A stretch of 7,195 bases of DNA from Bacteroidota bacterium (GTDB lineage: Bacteria > Bacteroidota > Bacteroidia > NS11-12g > UBA9320): NCBI GenBank assembly GCA_003484585.1, contig DNBZ01000021.1:1-7195 (forward strand), given 5' to 3'. A program made the translations under genes and the position numbers. Positions within the stretch are counted from its first letter, which is position 1. Each line of letters starts with the position of its first letter. The notes beneath the pieces were generated by a model that saw only the letters and a list, made by a program, of their open reading frames with translations, was not told the origin of the DNA and did not search any database. Of the stretch, positions 1 to 7,195 are shown piece after piece.

Positions 1-3000
1 AATTGTAGTCCAGACACTTCCGCATATCCACCACAAGAGCTTTTCTTAGATCCTCATACTGGCGATTATATCTTCACGCCTATTCAAAGCAACCAAACAA
101 GCATACGTGTATTGGAAGTAGAACAATGGCGAAAAATTAATGGATCCACCTATTTAGCCAGTAAAATAAGACGAGATGTACAGACAACCACCCTTAGTTC
201 TAGTCAAAATAACTCTCCTAAAATTAATTCCTATAATGAATATAATCTGTGTATCGGTCAACCTTTCACACTAAATATTTCTGCGACAGATTTAGCTGCT
301 AATGGTATAGATATAAGTAGTGATTCTGTACTATTTACTGCAGAATCAAGTTTATCAGGATTAACACAAAATAATAAATCGATAACAACTCGACCTTACA
401 ATTATCTACAGCTAAGCTACACACCCACTATACAAGATACTGGCAAACATTATATACGAATAAAAGCTAGAGACAACCACTGCCCCAAGTACGGCGAGTC
501 TTACAAAACCATACAACTAAACGTTTTGCCGCGTGATAAAGCCAGTCTACAAATAGATGAGATATTTTGCGGTAACAATCAGATTACATTCAATACACAG
601 AGATCATCTGAATTCACCCTAGCCATATACAATCAAGGTATTTTAATAAATAACACCTCACAAGTAACTAGTCCTTATTTATATACTAATCCTAAAACCC
701 AAAATCAAGTATACCAGTTACGCTATACAGACAATTATGGCTGTACCGACACCGTAGAAAACCTGCACAGTAATAAAGGAACTCTAGGTGTAAGTAAAGC
801 TAGACTCATAGGAGCTACCACACTTTGCGAGGGGTCTGATTTGGTGACTTCTCTATCTCATAATGTCTATACTATAAGTGATGTCAATTGGCGGTACAAT
901 GGTGCACTAAGTATGACAGATACTTTAGTAACCGAAGTAGAAAACGGAATACTAAAATATCAATACACACTTACATCTAATAATCTAACTTGCCCGCTAC
1001 AAGATAGTACACAAGTAATAGAAAGGCAGGGACCAAGTATCATAATGGCTGACACACATCAGATATGTTTTGAACCCATTATAGATTTAAATACCATATC
1101 TGTTTCTCCTGCTAGTGGTGTTTGGAAATATGGAACCACAGCTATTAATACAGCATTTGATATAAGTACAATTTTACCTAACGTAGATACTTCAATACGA
1201 GTGTCCTATAATGTTATGGATGAAGCTTCGCAATGTCTAAGCTCCAAGCAAATCTATCTAAAGGTACTAAAGGCTCCTGTACTAAAACTCCAAGATCAAT
1301 ATATATGTGGAAACGATAATGTATTTAGGCTAAAAAACGGAATAACAATTCCCTTCAATTTAACGGGCGAAAACATAACGTGGAGATCTTTAAATAATCC
1401 AAGTGCATACCTTGCTACACCTGAGCCACATATAGATATACCTTCATTTTCTCCAAGAACATATAAGATAGAAGCAACCAACAGAACTACAGGACTCTGC
1501 CAAATTACAGATACTATAACTATAGTCGTGAGTGACAATCTAGTCTTACAAGTGAATGATAACAGAACGATATGCCAAGGAAATGAACCGTTAGACCTCA
1601 ACGAATATTTTCAAGTTAATGCTCCAGGAGGTGCTTGGCAAGCTACTGAGAACAGTTTATCCTTCACATCTAATAATCACTACATACCTAGCCTTTGCGG
1701 TGCCAATGTCCTACGATATACCTACGACAGAAACAATTGCTTTGCAGAGATAGAATTCTCCATTCAGACGATATGTAAGCCTACCTTTTCTGCTTCCATA
1801 CCTTCAGAAATATGTGCAGACTACGAGCAGGTACAACTAGAACAAAACTATAGCTGGAAAGGTGCAGGAGTAAGTAACAACATTCTACGCCCTACTTTAT
1901 TACCCATAGGCAAGCAAGAATTAATAGCTACGCAAACCGATGACATATGTGCATTTGACACCGTAATCCAATATACTATTATTCCACCATTGACCTATTC
2001 TGCACTTAGCAGTAATACCAAAATATGCGAAGACGAAACACTAGAGATAACGCTAGCCAGCTCTAGTGACTTTACGATAGACGTACTCACTTGTGCTTCT
2101 TCTGTGACCAAAAGCAGTCAACAAAAATTTACCTATACACCCAGTAATTGTGATTTACAAAATGAGGAGATAAATATATCCTTCATTTCTAAGTCTATGG
2201 CCATGTGCCCTAGTCACTTTGATACTTTAGCCATAGCTTACTACCCTAAACCAAAAGCTACAATATCAAAACCCATTATAGGTTGCGAACCATTAGACCT
2301 AGATATAACATTTACAACATTATCTGGCAACAACATCGACTATAAGTACACCTTAAAATCTGATTATCAAACTTTTAACGGCGTAGGGAATACCCTCCAA
2401 TATACAGATCTGAAATACGGAGAATACTCGCTAACTACTAAATTAAGCGATGATAACGGTTGTAAAAATGAAACTACACAAGACGACATAGTAGTAGTAT
2501 ACCCAAAACCTAAAGCAGAATTTACAATGGCCAATAAAGATAGGTTAGCCCTATCTGAAAGAGAATTATTACTCAATAACTTTTCTTCATCCATAGAAGG
2601 ACCTTTAAACTCGAAATGGTTCTATGCTAAAAACGGAAAATCAACTTTATTTTCAACATCTAGCAGTCCAATTTACGAGCTACCAGCGGATACGGGCAGG
2701 TTTCAGATAATGCTAATTGCATCTTCTGCCAAAGAATGTTCTGACACGTTCACTACCAATGTAGTACTAGTACCAGATATCATAGCATTCATACCAAATG
2801 CTTTTACTCCAGATAATAAAGGACCTGAGTCCAATGCTACATTCTCAGTAATAAGTGACCATGCACAGGCATTTAAAATAGAGATATACAATAAATGGGG
2901 TCAAAAAGTTTTTGAATCTAAAGACATCAATAACTCTTGGGATGGAACATTTTTGGGCCAACACTGCCCTAATGGAGTCTATGTATATTCCATAGATTTA

Positions 3001-3057
3001 ATCAACAAAACCGGAGTAGAATACTCCTATCAAGGTACGGTAAATCTTATCCGTTAA
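1..3057 (+). CDS. Large multi-domain secreted/surface protein with T9SS type B C-terminal sorting domain (5' end outside window)
   Basis: Partial gene: frame 1 is open from the left edge to the TAA at 3055-3057, giving 1018 visible residues. The N-terminus and any signal peptide lie upstream. A TTG at 112 could be taken as a start, but the 37 codons before it continue the same protein style (GDYIFTP, then RVLEVEQWRKING), so it is internal. Visible residues about 21-60 (FTP...EWR-like...RRDVQ) resemble a module I recall from other Bacteroidota gliding-associated proteins. Residues 84-821 form a ladder of about nine beta-rich, Ig/PKD-like modules, each bounded by a cysteine pair. A last PKD-like module (about 835-925) and a type B sorting domain (930-1018, ending VNLIR) follow. 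Composition is rich in Ser, Thr, Asn and Tyr with no membrane segment, as expected of an exported adhesin-like protein. Such proteins cross the outer membrane by the T9SS. The actual function (adhesion, gliding, matrix) cannot be told from sequence. The gene ends 76 bases before rel and is probably a separate transcription unit. Confidence 0.88.
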   Translation, partial: NCSPDTSAYPPQELFLDPHTGDYIFTPIQSNQTSIRVLEVEQWRKINGSTYLASKIRRDVQTTTLSSSQNNSPKINSYNEYNLCIGQPFTLNISATDLAANGIDISSDSVLFTAESSLSGLTQNNKSITTRPYNYLQLSYTPTIQDTGKHYIRIKARDNHCPKYGESYKTIQLNVLPRDKASLQIDEIFCGNNQITFNTQRSSEFTLAIYNQGILINNTSQVTSPYLYTNPKTQNQVYQLRYTDNYGCTDTVENLHSNKGTLGVSKARLIGATTLCEGSDLVTSLSHNVYTISDVNWRYNGALSMTDTLVTEVENGILKYQYTLTSNNLTCPLQDSTQVIERQGPSIIMADTHQICFEPIIDLNTISVSPASGVWKYGTTAINTAFDISTILPNVDTSIRVSYNVMDEASQCLSSKQIYLKVLKAPVLKLQDQYICGNDNVFRLKNGITIPFNLTGENITWRSLNNPSAYLATPEPHIDIPSFSPRTYKIEATNRTTGLCQITDTITIVVSDNLVLQVNDNRTICQGNEPLDLNEYFQVNAPGGAWQATENSLSFTSNNHYIPSLCGANVLRYTYDRNNCFAEIEFSIQTICKPTFSASIPSEICADYEQVQLEQNYSWKGAGVSNNILRPTLLPIGKQELIATQTDDICAFDTVIQYTIIPPLTYSALSSNTKICEDETLEITLASSSDFTIDVLTCASSVTKSSQQKFTYTPSNCDLQNEEINISFISKSMAMCPSHFDTLAIAYYPKPKATISKPIIGCEPLDLDITFTTLSGNNIDYKYTLKSDYQTFNGVGNTLQYTDLKYGEYSLTTKLSDDNGCKNETTQDDIVVVYPKPKAEFTMANKDRLALSERELLLNNFSSSIEGPLNSKWFYAKNGKSTLFSTSSSPIYELPADTGRFQIMLIASSAKECSDTFTTNVVLVPDIIAFIPNAFTPDNKGPESNATFSVISDHAQAFKIEIYNKWGQKVFESKDINNSWDGTFLGQHCPNGVYVYSIDLINKTGVEYSYQGTVNLIR
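250..2463 (+). repeat. Array of about nine cysteine-paired Ig/PKD-like protein modules
   Basis: This is a protein-level repeat within the surface protein. Each module opens with a Cys in a short 'x-I/L-C-x-G/E' context (IFCGN, TLCEG, QICFE, YICGN, TICQG, EICAD, KICED, IGCEP). It closes 45-80 residues later with a Cys followed by a T/D-rich strand (GCTDTV, LCQITDT, ICAFDTV, GCKNETT). By eye the pairs in visible numbering are 84-161, 190-248, 276-331, 356-412, 436-500, 525-580, 605-650, 676-736 and 762-821. Extra Cys lie at 566, 592, 698 and 717. The phrase YPKPKA occurs twice, at 748-753 and 834-839, at module borders. The modules are diverged; I see no near-identical DNA repeats, so this is an old duplication ladder rather than a recent tandem expansion. 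Assignment to Ig or PKD folds is inferred from spacing and strand pattern. Confidence 0.7.
2788..3054 (+). other. T9SS type B C-terminal sorting domain (gliding-motility-associated C-terminal type)
   Basis: The last 89 residues carry the landmarks of the type B sorting signal. These are IPNAFTP at the start, then KIEIYNKWGQKVFES, then SWDGTF, then CPNGVYVYSID, and a final strand ending GTVNLIR at the very C-terminus. In known systems this domain directs the folded or unfolded passenger through the T9SS outer-membrane translocon and is recognised by a PorV/PorP-type partner. The loop after FTP reads DNKGPESNATF instead of the commoner NGDGxNDxF form, so the usual acidic loop is altered. The other motifs and the exact C-terminal position are intact, so I expect it to be functional. 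Confidence 0.9.
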
Positions 3058-3133
3058 TTGGGAATAAGTATCTTCACATTCTAACAAAGCTTTCGAAGCT
3101 TATTTCTTAACTTCGTAGTGCCCGTAGCACAAA
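3058..3133 (+). other. Intergenic gap before rel: small inverted repeats, no clear promoter
   Basis: The 76 bases between the surface-protein stop and the rel GTG must contain any rel promoter that is not upstream inside the previous gene. The Bacteroidota vegetative promoter is TTTG near -33 and TAnnTTTG near -7. The best -7-like match I see is TAACTTCG at 3108-3115, with no TTTG at a suitable distance upstream, so I do not call a promoter. Three short stems are present: 3087-3092/3096-3101, 3094-3098/3111-3115 (exclusive with the first), and 3118-3121/3127-3130 just before the start. The rel frame has a stop (TAG) at 3125-3127, which fixes the start to the few codons that follow. Confidence 0.6.
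3087..3101 (+). terminator. Possible weak intrinsic terminator after the surface-protein gene
   Basis: A perfect 6-bp inverted repeat AAGCTT-TCG-AAGCTT lies 29 bases after the stop codon and is followed by the moderately T-rich stretch ATTTCTT. Position and shape fit a rho-independent terminator. However, the stem has only two G-C pairs and the T tract is interrupted, so it would be weak. It could instead be part of the rel leader or a chance palindrome. Confidence 0.3.
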
Positions 3134-5353
3134 GTGAGCAAGGATATAATAGAAGAAAATAAAGAAATAGCTGGCCGATACCGCCAACTTCTGAAAGTGT
3201 CTAAATGGTCAAGAGAAAAAGGTGACGTCACCATAATCAGAAAAGCCTTTGATCTGGCACTAGAAGCTCATAAACCTATGCGTAGGAAATCGGGTGAACC
3301 CTATATTTACCATCCTATAGCAGTCGCTAAAATAGCTGCAGAGGAGATAGGGCTTGGTACTACTTCTATAGTCTGTGCCCTTTTGCACGACGTAGTAGAA
3401 GACACAGACATCACCTTAGAAGAAATAGAAGCACAGTTTGGAAGTAAGGTTGCCAATATAATAGACGGACTTACTAAAATTTCAGGAGTTTTTGATACCA
3501 GCTCGCCACAAGCAGAAAACTTCAGAAAAATGCTGCTTACCATGGCCAATGATGTACGTGTAATTTTGATAAAGTTATGCGATAGGCTACATAACATGCG
3601 TACTCTGGAGCATATGAGTGACAAAGGTCAACTCAAGATAGCATCCGAAACCACTTTCATCTATGCACCTCTGGCTCACAGACTTGGTTTATATGCCATC
3701 AAAACAGAGCTAGAAGATCTCTCCCTAAAATACACCCAACCTACACTATACCAAGACTTAAAGCAAAAACTAAGTGCTACCAAAGAGCAGCGTAACAAGT
3801 ATATCCGCTCTATTATAAAACCACTGAAACAAGAATTCGATGAACTGGGTATTAAGTACGAAATAAAAGGCAGACCCAAATCCATACATAGCATCTATAG
3901 CAAAATGGTCTCTAAGAAATTAGAGTTTGAGGATGTATATGATTTATTTGCTATTCGTATAATAATAGACAGTGATCCTGAAGATGAAAAAATGGATTGC
4001 TGGAATGTATACTCTATCATTACAAGTATTTTTAAACCCAACACAGAGCGAATGCGAGACTGGATATCTATACCCAAAAGCAATGGGTACGAGAGTCTGC
4101 ATACTACTGTGATGGGACCAAAGGGCCAATGGGTAGAAGTGCAAATACGCTCTACTAGAATGGATGACATAGCAGAAAAAGGCTATGCAGCCCATTGGAA
4201 ATATAAGGGAAAAGATGAAAACTCTAAGGCTACTAATAGCTTAGATAACTGGATACAGCAAGTGCGTGAGGTGCTAGAAACTCAGGAAGGAAATGCTCTT
4301 GATTTTATAGACGAGTTTAAAATGAGTTTGTATGCCGACGAAGTATTTGCATTCACACCTAAGGGAATGCTCAAAAAGCTTCCTCAAAGTTCTACCGCTC
4401 TTGACTTTGCTTTCGAAATACATACCGAGGTAGGAGCTAAATGCCTAGGAGCTAAAGTGAATGGCAAACTTGTACCTCTTAGCTACGAAGTAAAAAATGG
4501 AGACCAAATAGAGATACTAACCTCTAATAAGCAAAAGCCTAATAAAGATTGGCTGGCTTTCGTAAAAACAGGAAAGGCACGTACTCGAATAAAACAAAGC
4601 CTAAAAGACAACAAGCGAGTAGTAGCTAACTTGGGCAAAGAGTCCCTATCGCGTAAAATGAAAAATGCTGGTTATGTTATCAATACTGAAAACATGAATA
4701 AGCTAATCGCATTTTATAAAGTAGAAGATGAACTAGAGCTTACCTATCAAATAGGCGAAGGAATAATAGATAAGGAGAAAATAAAGCTACAAGAGATCTT
4801 TGTAGAAACTAAATCTACACACAAAGCGGGTATCGCAAAAGAGTTTAATACCCTCAAGTCTAAAACCAAGAATGAACTAATCTTAGGTGATGACAATGTA
4901 GAAATGGATTACAGTATGGCCAATTGCTGTAACCCTATACCCGGAGACAAAGTGATAGGCTTTATCACGGTGATGGGAGAAATAAAAATACATCAAACCT
5001 CTTGCAAAAATGCCGCTAATTTGATGTCCAGATTTGGATACCGAATTATAAAAGCAAACTGGTCAGACGATGTGACTACGCAAGAAGATTTTGAGGCAGC
5101 ACTCGAAATTTCGGGCATAGATTCTCTTGGTCTAGTGAGTAAAGTTACTGACATTGTTTCCAAACAGTTGAAAGTAAACATGAAATCAATCAGTTTTGAA
5201 TCCTTGGATGGAACGTTCATAGGTAAATTAAAAGTGCAAGTATCAGACACAGAGCACCTTGACCAACTTATGAATGAACTGAAGAGCATAGATGAGTATG
5301 TAAAAGTAACTAGAACTATCTTAGAAACTATACCTAAACCAACGGAAAAGTAA
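3134..5353 (+). CDS. rel: Bifunctional (p)ppGpp synthetase/hydrolase, RelA/SpoT (RSH) family
   Basis: This 739-residue cytosolic enzyme makes (p)ppGpp from ATP and GDP/GTP and hydrolyses it, controlling the stringent response. The length is normal for long RSH proteins. The HD hydrolase domain (about 30-200) keeps the metal-site residues H60, H85-D86 and D150, plus E89-D90, so hydrolysis should be active. The synthetase domain (about 245-355) has [14 protein letters not shown]270 in [20 protein letters not shown] (317-326) and EVQIR (335-339). At 306-309 it reads RMRD, a basic variant of the RxKD motif of bifunctional enzymes, not the EXDD of synthetase-only RelA. The TGS domain (about 403-463) holds H430, matching the residue that contacts the tRNA 3' end. 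A Cys/His zinc-finger-like region (C598, C599, H620, C624) and an ACT domain (about 655-735) complete the ribosome-sensing half. The start is GTG: the frame has a stop at 3125, and the first in-frame ATG would remove 48 conserved residues. There is no Shine-Dalgarno. The stop overlaps the fur start by one base. Annotators may call it spoT or relA. Confidence 0.97.
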   Translation: MSKDIIEENKEIAGRYRQLLKVSKWSREKGDVTIIRKAFDLALEAHKPMRRKSGEPYIYHPIAVAKIAAEEIGLGTTSIVCALLHDVVEDTDITLEEIEAQFGSKVANIIDGLTKISGVFDTSSPQAENFRKMLLTMANDVRVILIKLCDRLHNMRTLEHMSDKGQLKIASETTFIYAPLAHRLGLYAIKTELEDLSLKYTQPTLYQDLKQKLSATKEQRNKYIRSIIKPLKQEFDELGIKYEIKGRPKSIHSIYSKMVSKKLEFEDVYDLFAIRIIIDSDPEDEKMDCWNVYSIITSIFKPNTERMRDWISIPKSNGYESLHTTVMGPKGQWVEVQIRSTRMDDIAEKGYAAHWKYKGKDENSKATNSLDNWIQQVREVLETQEGNALDFIDEFKMSLYADEVFAFTPKGMLKKLPQSSTALDFAFEIHTEVGAKCLGAKVNGKLVPLSYEVKNGDQIEILTSNKQKPNKDWLAFVKTGKARTRIKQSLKDNKRVVANLGKESLSRKMKNAGYVINTENMNKLIAFYKVEDELELTYQIGEGIIDKEKIKLQEIFVETKSTHKAGIAKEFNTLKSKTKNELILGDDNVEMDYSMANCCNPIPGDKVIGFITVMGEIKIHQTSCKNAANLMSRFGYRIIKANWSDDVTTQEDFEAALEISGIDSLGLVSKVTDIVSKQLKVNMKSISFESLDGTFIGKLKVQVSDTEHLDQLMNELKSIDEYVKVTRTILETIPKPTEK

Positions 5354-5850
5354 TGCAAGAAAAAAGCAGCATAAAAGACGATGTAAAATCCTTGTTTACT
5401 TCCTACCTCGAAAATAAAGGACAACGAAAGACTCCTGAGAGATACGCTATACTAGACGAGATATATAGCAACAAAAAACACTTTGATGTAGACACGCTCT
5501 ACATTCAAATGAAGAATAGAAACTACCACGTGAGTAGAGCTACGGTGTATAACACCTTAGACTTACTCCAAGAATGTGGTTTAGTTATAAAACATCAATT
5601 TGGGCAAAATATGGCCCAGTTTGAGCAAGCATACGGATACAAACAACACGACCACATAATCTGTAATACGTGCGGAAAAGTAATGGAATTTTGCGACCCA
5701 CGTATTCAACAAATCACTTCTAAAATGGCAGAATTGCTCAATTTTGAAGTAACAAGACACTCTCTTAATTTATATGGAGAACCTTTAGTAGATGAACTAG
5801 GGCTTTGTATGAACTGTGATAATCAAGTAAAAGTAGTAGAACAAAAATAA
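5353..5850 (+). CDS. fur: Fur-family metal-dependent transcriptional regulator
   Basis: This 165-residue protein is predicted to be a DNA-binding dimer that represses target genes when metal-loaded. The N-terminal winged helix (about 10-85) includes [11 protein letters not shown] and the recognition-helix sequence [12 protein letters not shown] (61-72). The C-terminal dimerisation and metal domain has HDH (99-101), C104-x-x-C107 with GKVMEF, H136, and a second CxxC at C152/C155; the four Cys would bind structural zinc. By eye, H43, E91, H99, H101, E112 and H136 align with E. coli Fur ligands H33, E81, H88, H90, E101 and H118. Glu at 91 and 112, where the peroxide sensor PerR has Asp, favours Fur over PerR; Zur cannot be excluded. 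The stretch between H136 and the last CxxC is longer than in B. subtilis PerR (15 residues against about 8), and LYGE replaces the LYGH of E. coli Fur. The ATG overlaps the rel stop (TAATG), suggesting coupled translation. It is at the upper end of normal Fur length. I see no Fur-box-like palindrome in the gap before rel, so autoregulation is not shown. Confidence 0.92.
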   Translation: MQEKSSIKDDVKSLFTSYLENKGQRKTPERYAILDEIYSNKKHFDVDTLYIQMKNRNYHVSRATVYNTLDLLQECGLVIKHQFGQNMAQFEQAYGYKQHDHIICNTCGKVMEFCDPRIQQITSKMAELLNFEVTRHSLNLYGEPLVDELGLCMNCDNQVKVVEQK

Positions 5851-7116
5851 ATGGTAGATGTACTGTTAGGCCTCCAATGGGGCGACGAAGGAAAAGGAAA
5901 AATAGCTGATTACCTTACTCCAAAATATGATGTAGTAGCACGTTTTCAAGGAGGACCTAATGCAGGTCACTCCCTAGAATTCAATGGTATGAAACACGTA
6001 CTCAACACTATACCTTCTGGTATATTTCATGATGGATGTGTAAACATAATAGGAAATGGAGTTGTGATAGACCCTGTACTATTTATGGCAGAGATAGATC
6101 GCACAGTTGCGGCAGGTGCTAATGTAAAAGAGAACCTACGTATCTCATACAAAGCACACATTATCATGCCTACACATAAAATACTAGATGCCGCTAGTGA
6201 GTGGAGCAAAGGAGACAAAAAGATAGGCAGTACACTAAGAGGTATTGGCCCAACTTATAGAGAAAAAATAGGTAGAGGCGGACTTAGAGTAGGAGAACTA
6301 TTTGATCCTAATTTCGAAAAGAACTACCACGAAAAGAAAAAACGATCGCTACAAATAGTGGAGACGTTTGGTTTTACAGATTTTGACTTACCAGCCATGG
6401 AAGAAGAGTTCTTCACCGCAGTAGAAAGACTTCGAGAATACCAATTTGTAAATAGCGAGTACCTCGTGAATGAGCATATAGTAAACGGCAGTAATATACT
6501 AGCCGAAGGAGCTCAGGGAAGTATGCTAGACATAGACTTTGGTTCATACCCATTTGTGACTTCTAGTAATACTACAGTAGGTGGAGTATCTACAGGACTA
6601 GGAATAGCTCCTAAGCATATTAATAAAGTAAAAGGAATCTTCAAAGCATATTGTACTAGAGTAGGTAGCGGTCCATTCCCATCTGAACTTCATGATGACA
6701 TGGGTGAGCACATACGTAAGGTAGGTAACGAATTTGGAGCTACTACAGGTAGACCACGTAGAACAGGATGGCTAGATCTAGTAGCATTAAAATACGCTAT
6801 AATGCTAAGTGGTGTAGATGAGCTGTGTATGATGAAAGCTGATTGCCTAAGCGGTATAGATGAGGTAATGGTAGGAACCAGCTACAAAGGAGATCTTATA
6901 GAAACCAATGAAGTACCTTTTGATCTAAATGCTGACAACTTCAAGTCTGTATATGAATCTCATCCAGGATGGCAGGAAGATATCACACAAATGAAAACAC
7001 ACGATGCACTTCCAAAAACCTTCCAAAACTATATCTCAGACATAGAACGCCAGATAAACACGCCTATCAGCATTATATCTGTAGGACCAGGAAGAGATCA
7101 AACGATTATAAAATAA
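5851..7116 (+). CDS. purA: Adenylosuccinate synthetase
   Basis: This 421-residue cytosolic enzyme condenses IMP with aspartate, using GTP, to give adenylosuccinate, the committed step to AMP. It is full length for the family. The N-terminal WGDEGKGK loop (10-17) carries the catalytic Asp D12, and NAGH (37-40) carries the catalytic His H40 (D13 and H41 in E. coli). The segment GSTLRGIGPTY (126-136) and R142 bind IMP, the latter across the dimer interface. Q222 in GAQGSMLDIDFGSYPF (221-236) lies at the active site. TRVGSGPFPSE (269-279) and TTGRPRRTGW (298-307) form the GTP and aspartate loops. MKAD (328-331) fits the guanine-recognition position, and SVGPGRDQTI (410-419) is the C-terminal nucleotide-binding motif. 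No key residue is missing. The ATG follows the fur stop directly (TAAATG) after an A-rich stretch without Shine-Dalgarno. The gene ends with tandem stops TAATAG. In E. coli this enzyme is inhibited by ppGpp, so its place in the rel transcript is functionally sensible. Confidence 0.98.
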   Translation: MVDVLLGLQWGDEGKGKIADYLTPKYDVVARFQGGPNAGHSLEFNGMKHVLNTIPSGIFHDGCVNIIGNGVVIDPVLFMAEIDRTVAAGANVKENLRISYKAHIIMPTHKILDAASEWSKGDKKIGSTLRGIGPTYREKIGRGGLRVGELFDPNFEKNYHEKKKRSLQIVETFGFTDFDLPAMEEEFFTAVERLREYQFVNSEYLVNEHIVNGSNILAEGAQGSMLDIDFGSYPFVTSSNTTVGGVSTGLGIAPKHINKVKGIFKAYCTRVGSGPFPSELHDDMGEHIRKVGNEFGATTGRPRRTGWLDLVALKYAIMLSGVDELCMMKADCLSGIDEVMVGTSYKGDLIETNEVPFDLNADNFKSVYESHPGWQEDITQMKTHDALPKTFQNYISDIERQINTPISIISVGPGRDQTIIK

Positions 7117-7141
7117 TAGCAGTGCGGTAAAAAAGAACAAA

Positions 7142-7195
7142 ATGAACGCATACATATTCCCAGGTCAAGGAGCTCAATTCGTAGGAATGGGCAAA
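7142..7195 (+). CDS. fabD: Malonyl-CoA:ACP transacylase, N-terminal fragment (runs off the window)
   Basis: Only 18 codons are visible: MNAYIFPGQGAQFVGMGK. The FPGQGAQxVGMG signature at the very N-terminus is that of FabD-type malonyl-CoA:acyl carrier protein transacylase, which loads malonyl groups onto ACP for fatty acid synthesis. The catalytic GHSLGE Ser motif would lie beyond the window. An acyltransferase domain of a polyketide synthase has the same signature, but the free N-terminus and the housekeeping context favour FabD. The ATG lies 25 bases after the purA stop, preceded by the A-rich run AAAAAAGAACAAA. No terminator lies between, so read-through from the rel-fur-purA unit is possible. 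Confidence 0.85.
   Translation, partial: MNAYIFPGQGAQFVGMGK

Noticed and set aside
112..114. TTG as the start of the surface-protein gene
   Set aside because: The frame is open to base 1 and the 37 upstream codons read as continuous, same-style protein, so the start is outside the window.
1296..1601. 101-codon open frame on the minus strand inside the surface-protein gene
   Set aside because: No homology is recognised and it lies wholly inside a well-supported gene; a chance open frame.
3108..3115. TAACTTCG as a -7 promoter element for rel
   Set aside because: It is only a partial match to TAnnTTTG and has no TTTG about 19 bases upstream.
4993..5424. 143-codon open frame on the minus strand
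   Set aside because: It lies across the end of rel and the start of fur, both certain genes. Its translation has no recognisable domain; it is a shadow of their codon pattern.
5353..5850. PerR identity for the Fur-family gene
   Set aside because: Positions 91 and 112 are Glu as in Fur, where PerR uses Asp, judging by manual alignment.
7117..7141. Terminator or promoter between purA and fabD
   Set aside because: Only 25 bases, with no stem longer than 3 bp and no T tract or -33/-7 pair.
1..7195. Mobile element, phage, CRISPR, toxin-antitoxin or defence system
   Set aside because: No transposase, integrase, spaced repeats, small paired genes or tRNA-flanked insertion were seen; every gene belongs to core or typical Bacteroidota surface functions.

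Overview
The window is AT-rich DNA from a member of the Bacteroidota, most likely Flavobacteriales or a close relative. Four things point there. The first gene ends in a type B sorting domain of the type IX secretion system (T9SS), which is confined to this phylum. The starts lack clear Shine-Dalgarno sequences and are often preceded by A-rich runs. The proteins have Bacteroidota-style sequences throughout. Finally, from memory, the order rel/spoT - fur - purA recurs in flavobacteria. I cannot name a genus.

Layout, all on the + strand. Bases 1-3057 hold the 3' part (1018 residues) of a very large secreted or cell-surface protein. It is a ladder of about nine cysteine-paired Ig/PKD-like modules, then a last PKD-like module and the T9SS type B C-terminal domain. 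The reading frame is open to the left edge, so the true start lies upstream. A 76-base gap (3058-3133) holds a small hairpin that may be a weak terminator. Bases 3134-5353 encode a full-length bifunctional RelA/SpoT alarmone synthetase/hydrolase starting at GTG. Bases 5353-5850 encode a Fur-family metalloregulator, and 5851-7116 encode adenylosuccinate synthetase (PurA). After 25 bases without a terminator, 7142-7195 gives the first 18 codons of fabD.

The rel, fur and purA genes are packed without gaps: rel and fur overlap by one base (TAATG) and fur abuts purA (TAAATG). They are almost certainly one transcript with possible translational coupling, and fabD could be read from it too. The unit joins the enzyme that makes and degrades (p)ppGpp, a metal-sensing repressor, and the committed enzyme of AMP synthesis, which consumes GTP and which (p)ppGpp inhibits in E. 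coli. fabD, the first malonyl-transfer step of fatty acid synthesis, follows.

I saw no RNA gene, CRISPR array, insertion sequence, phage gene or sign of recent transfer. This is mainly ordinary core genome. The points worth a second look are the surface protein, the operon arrangement, the rel leader and the codon composition.
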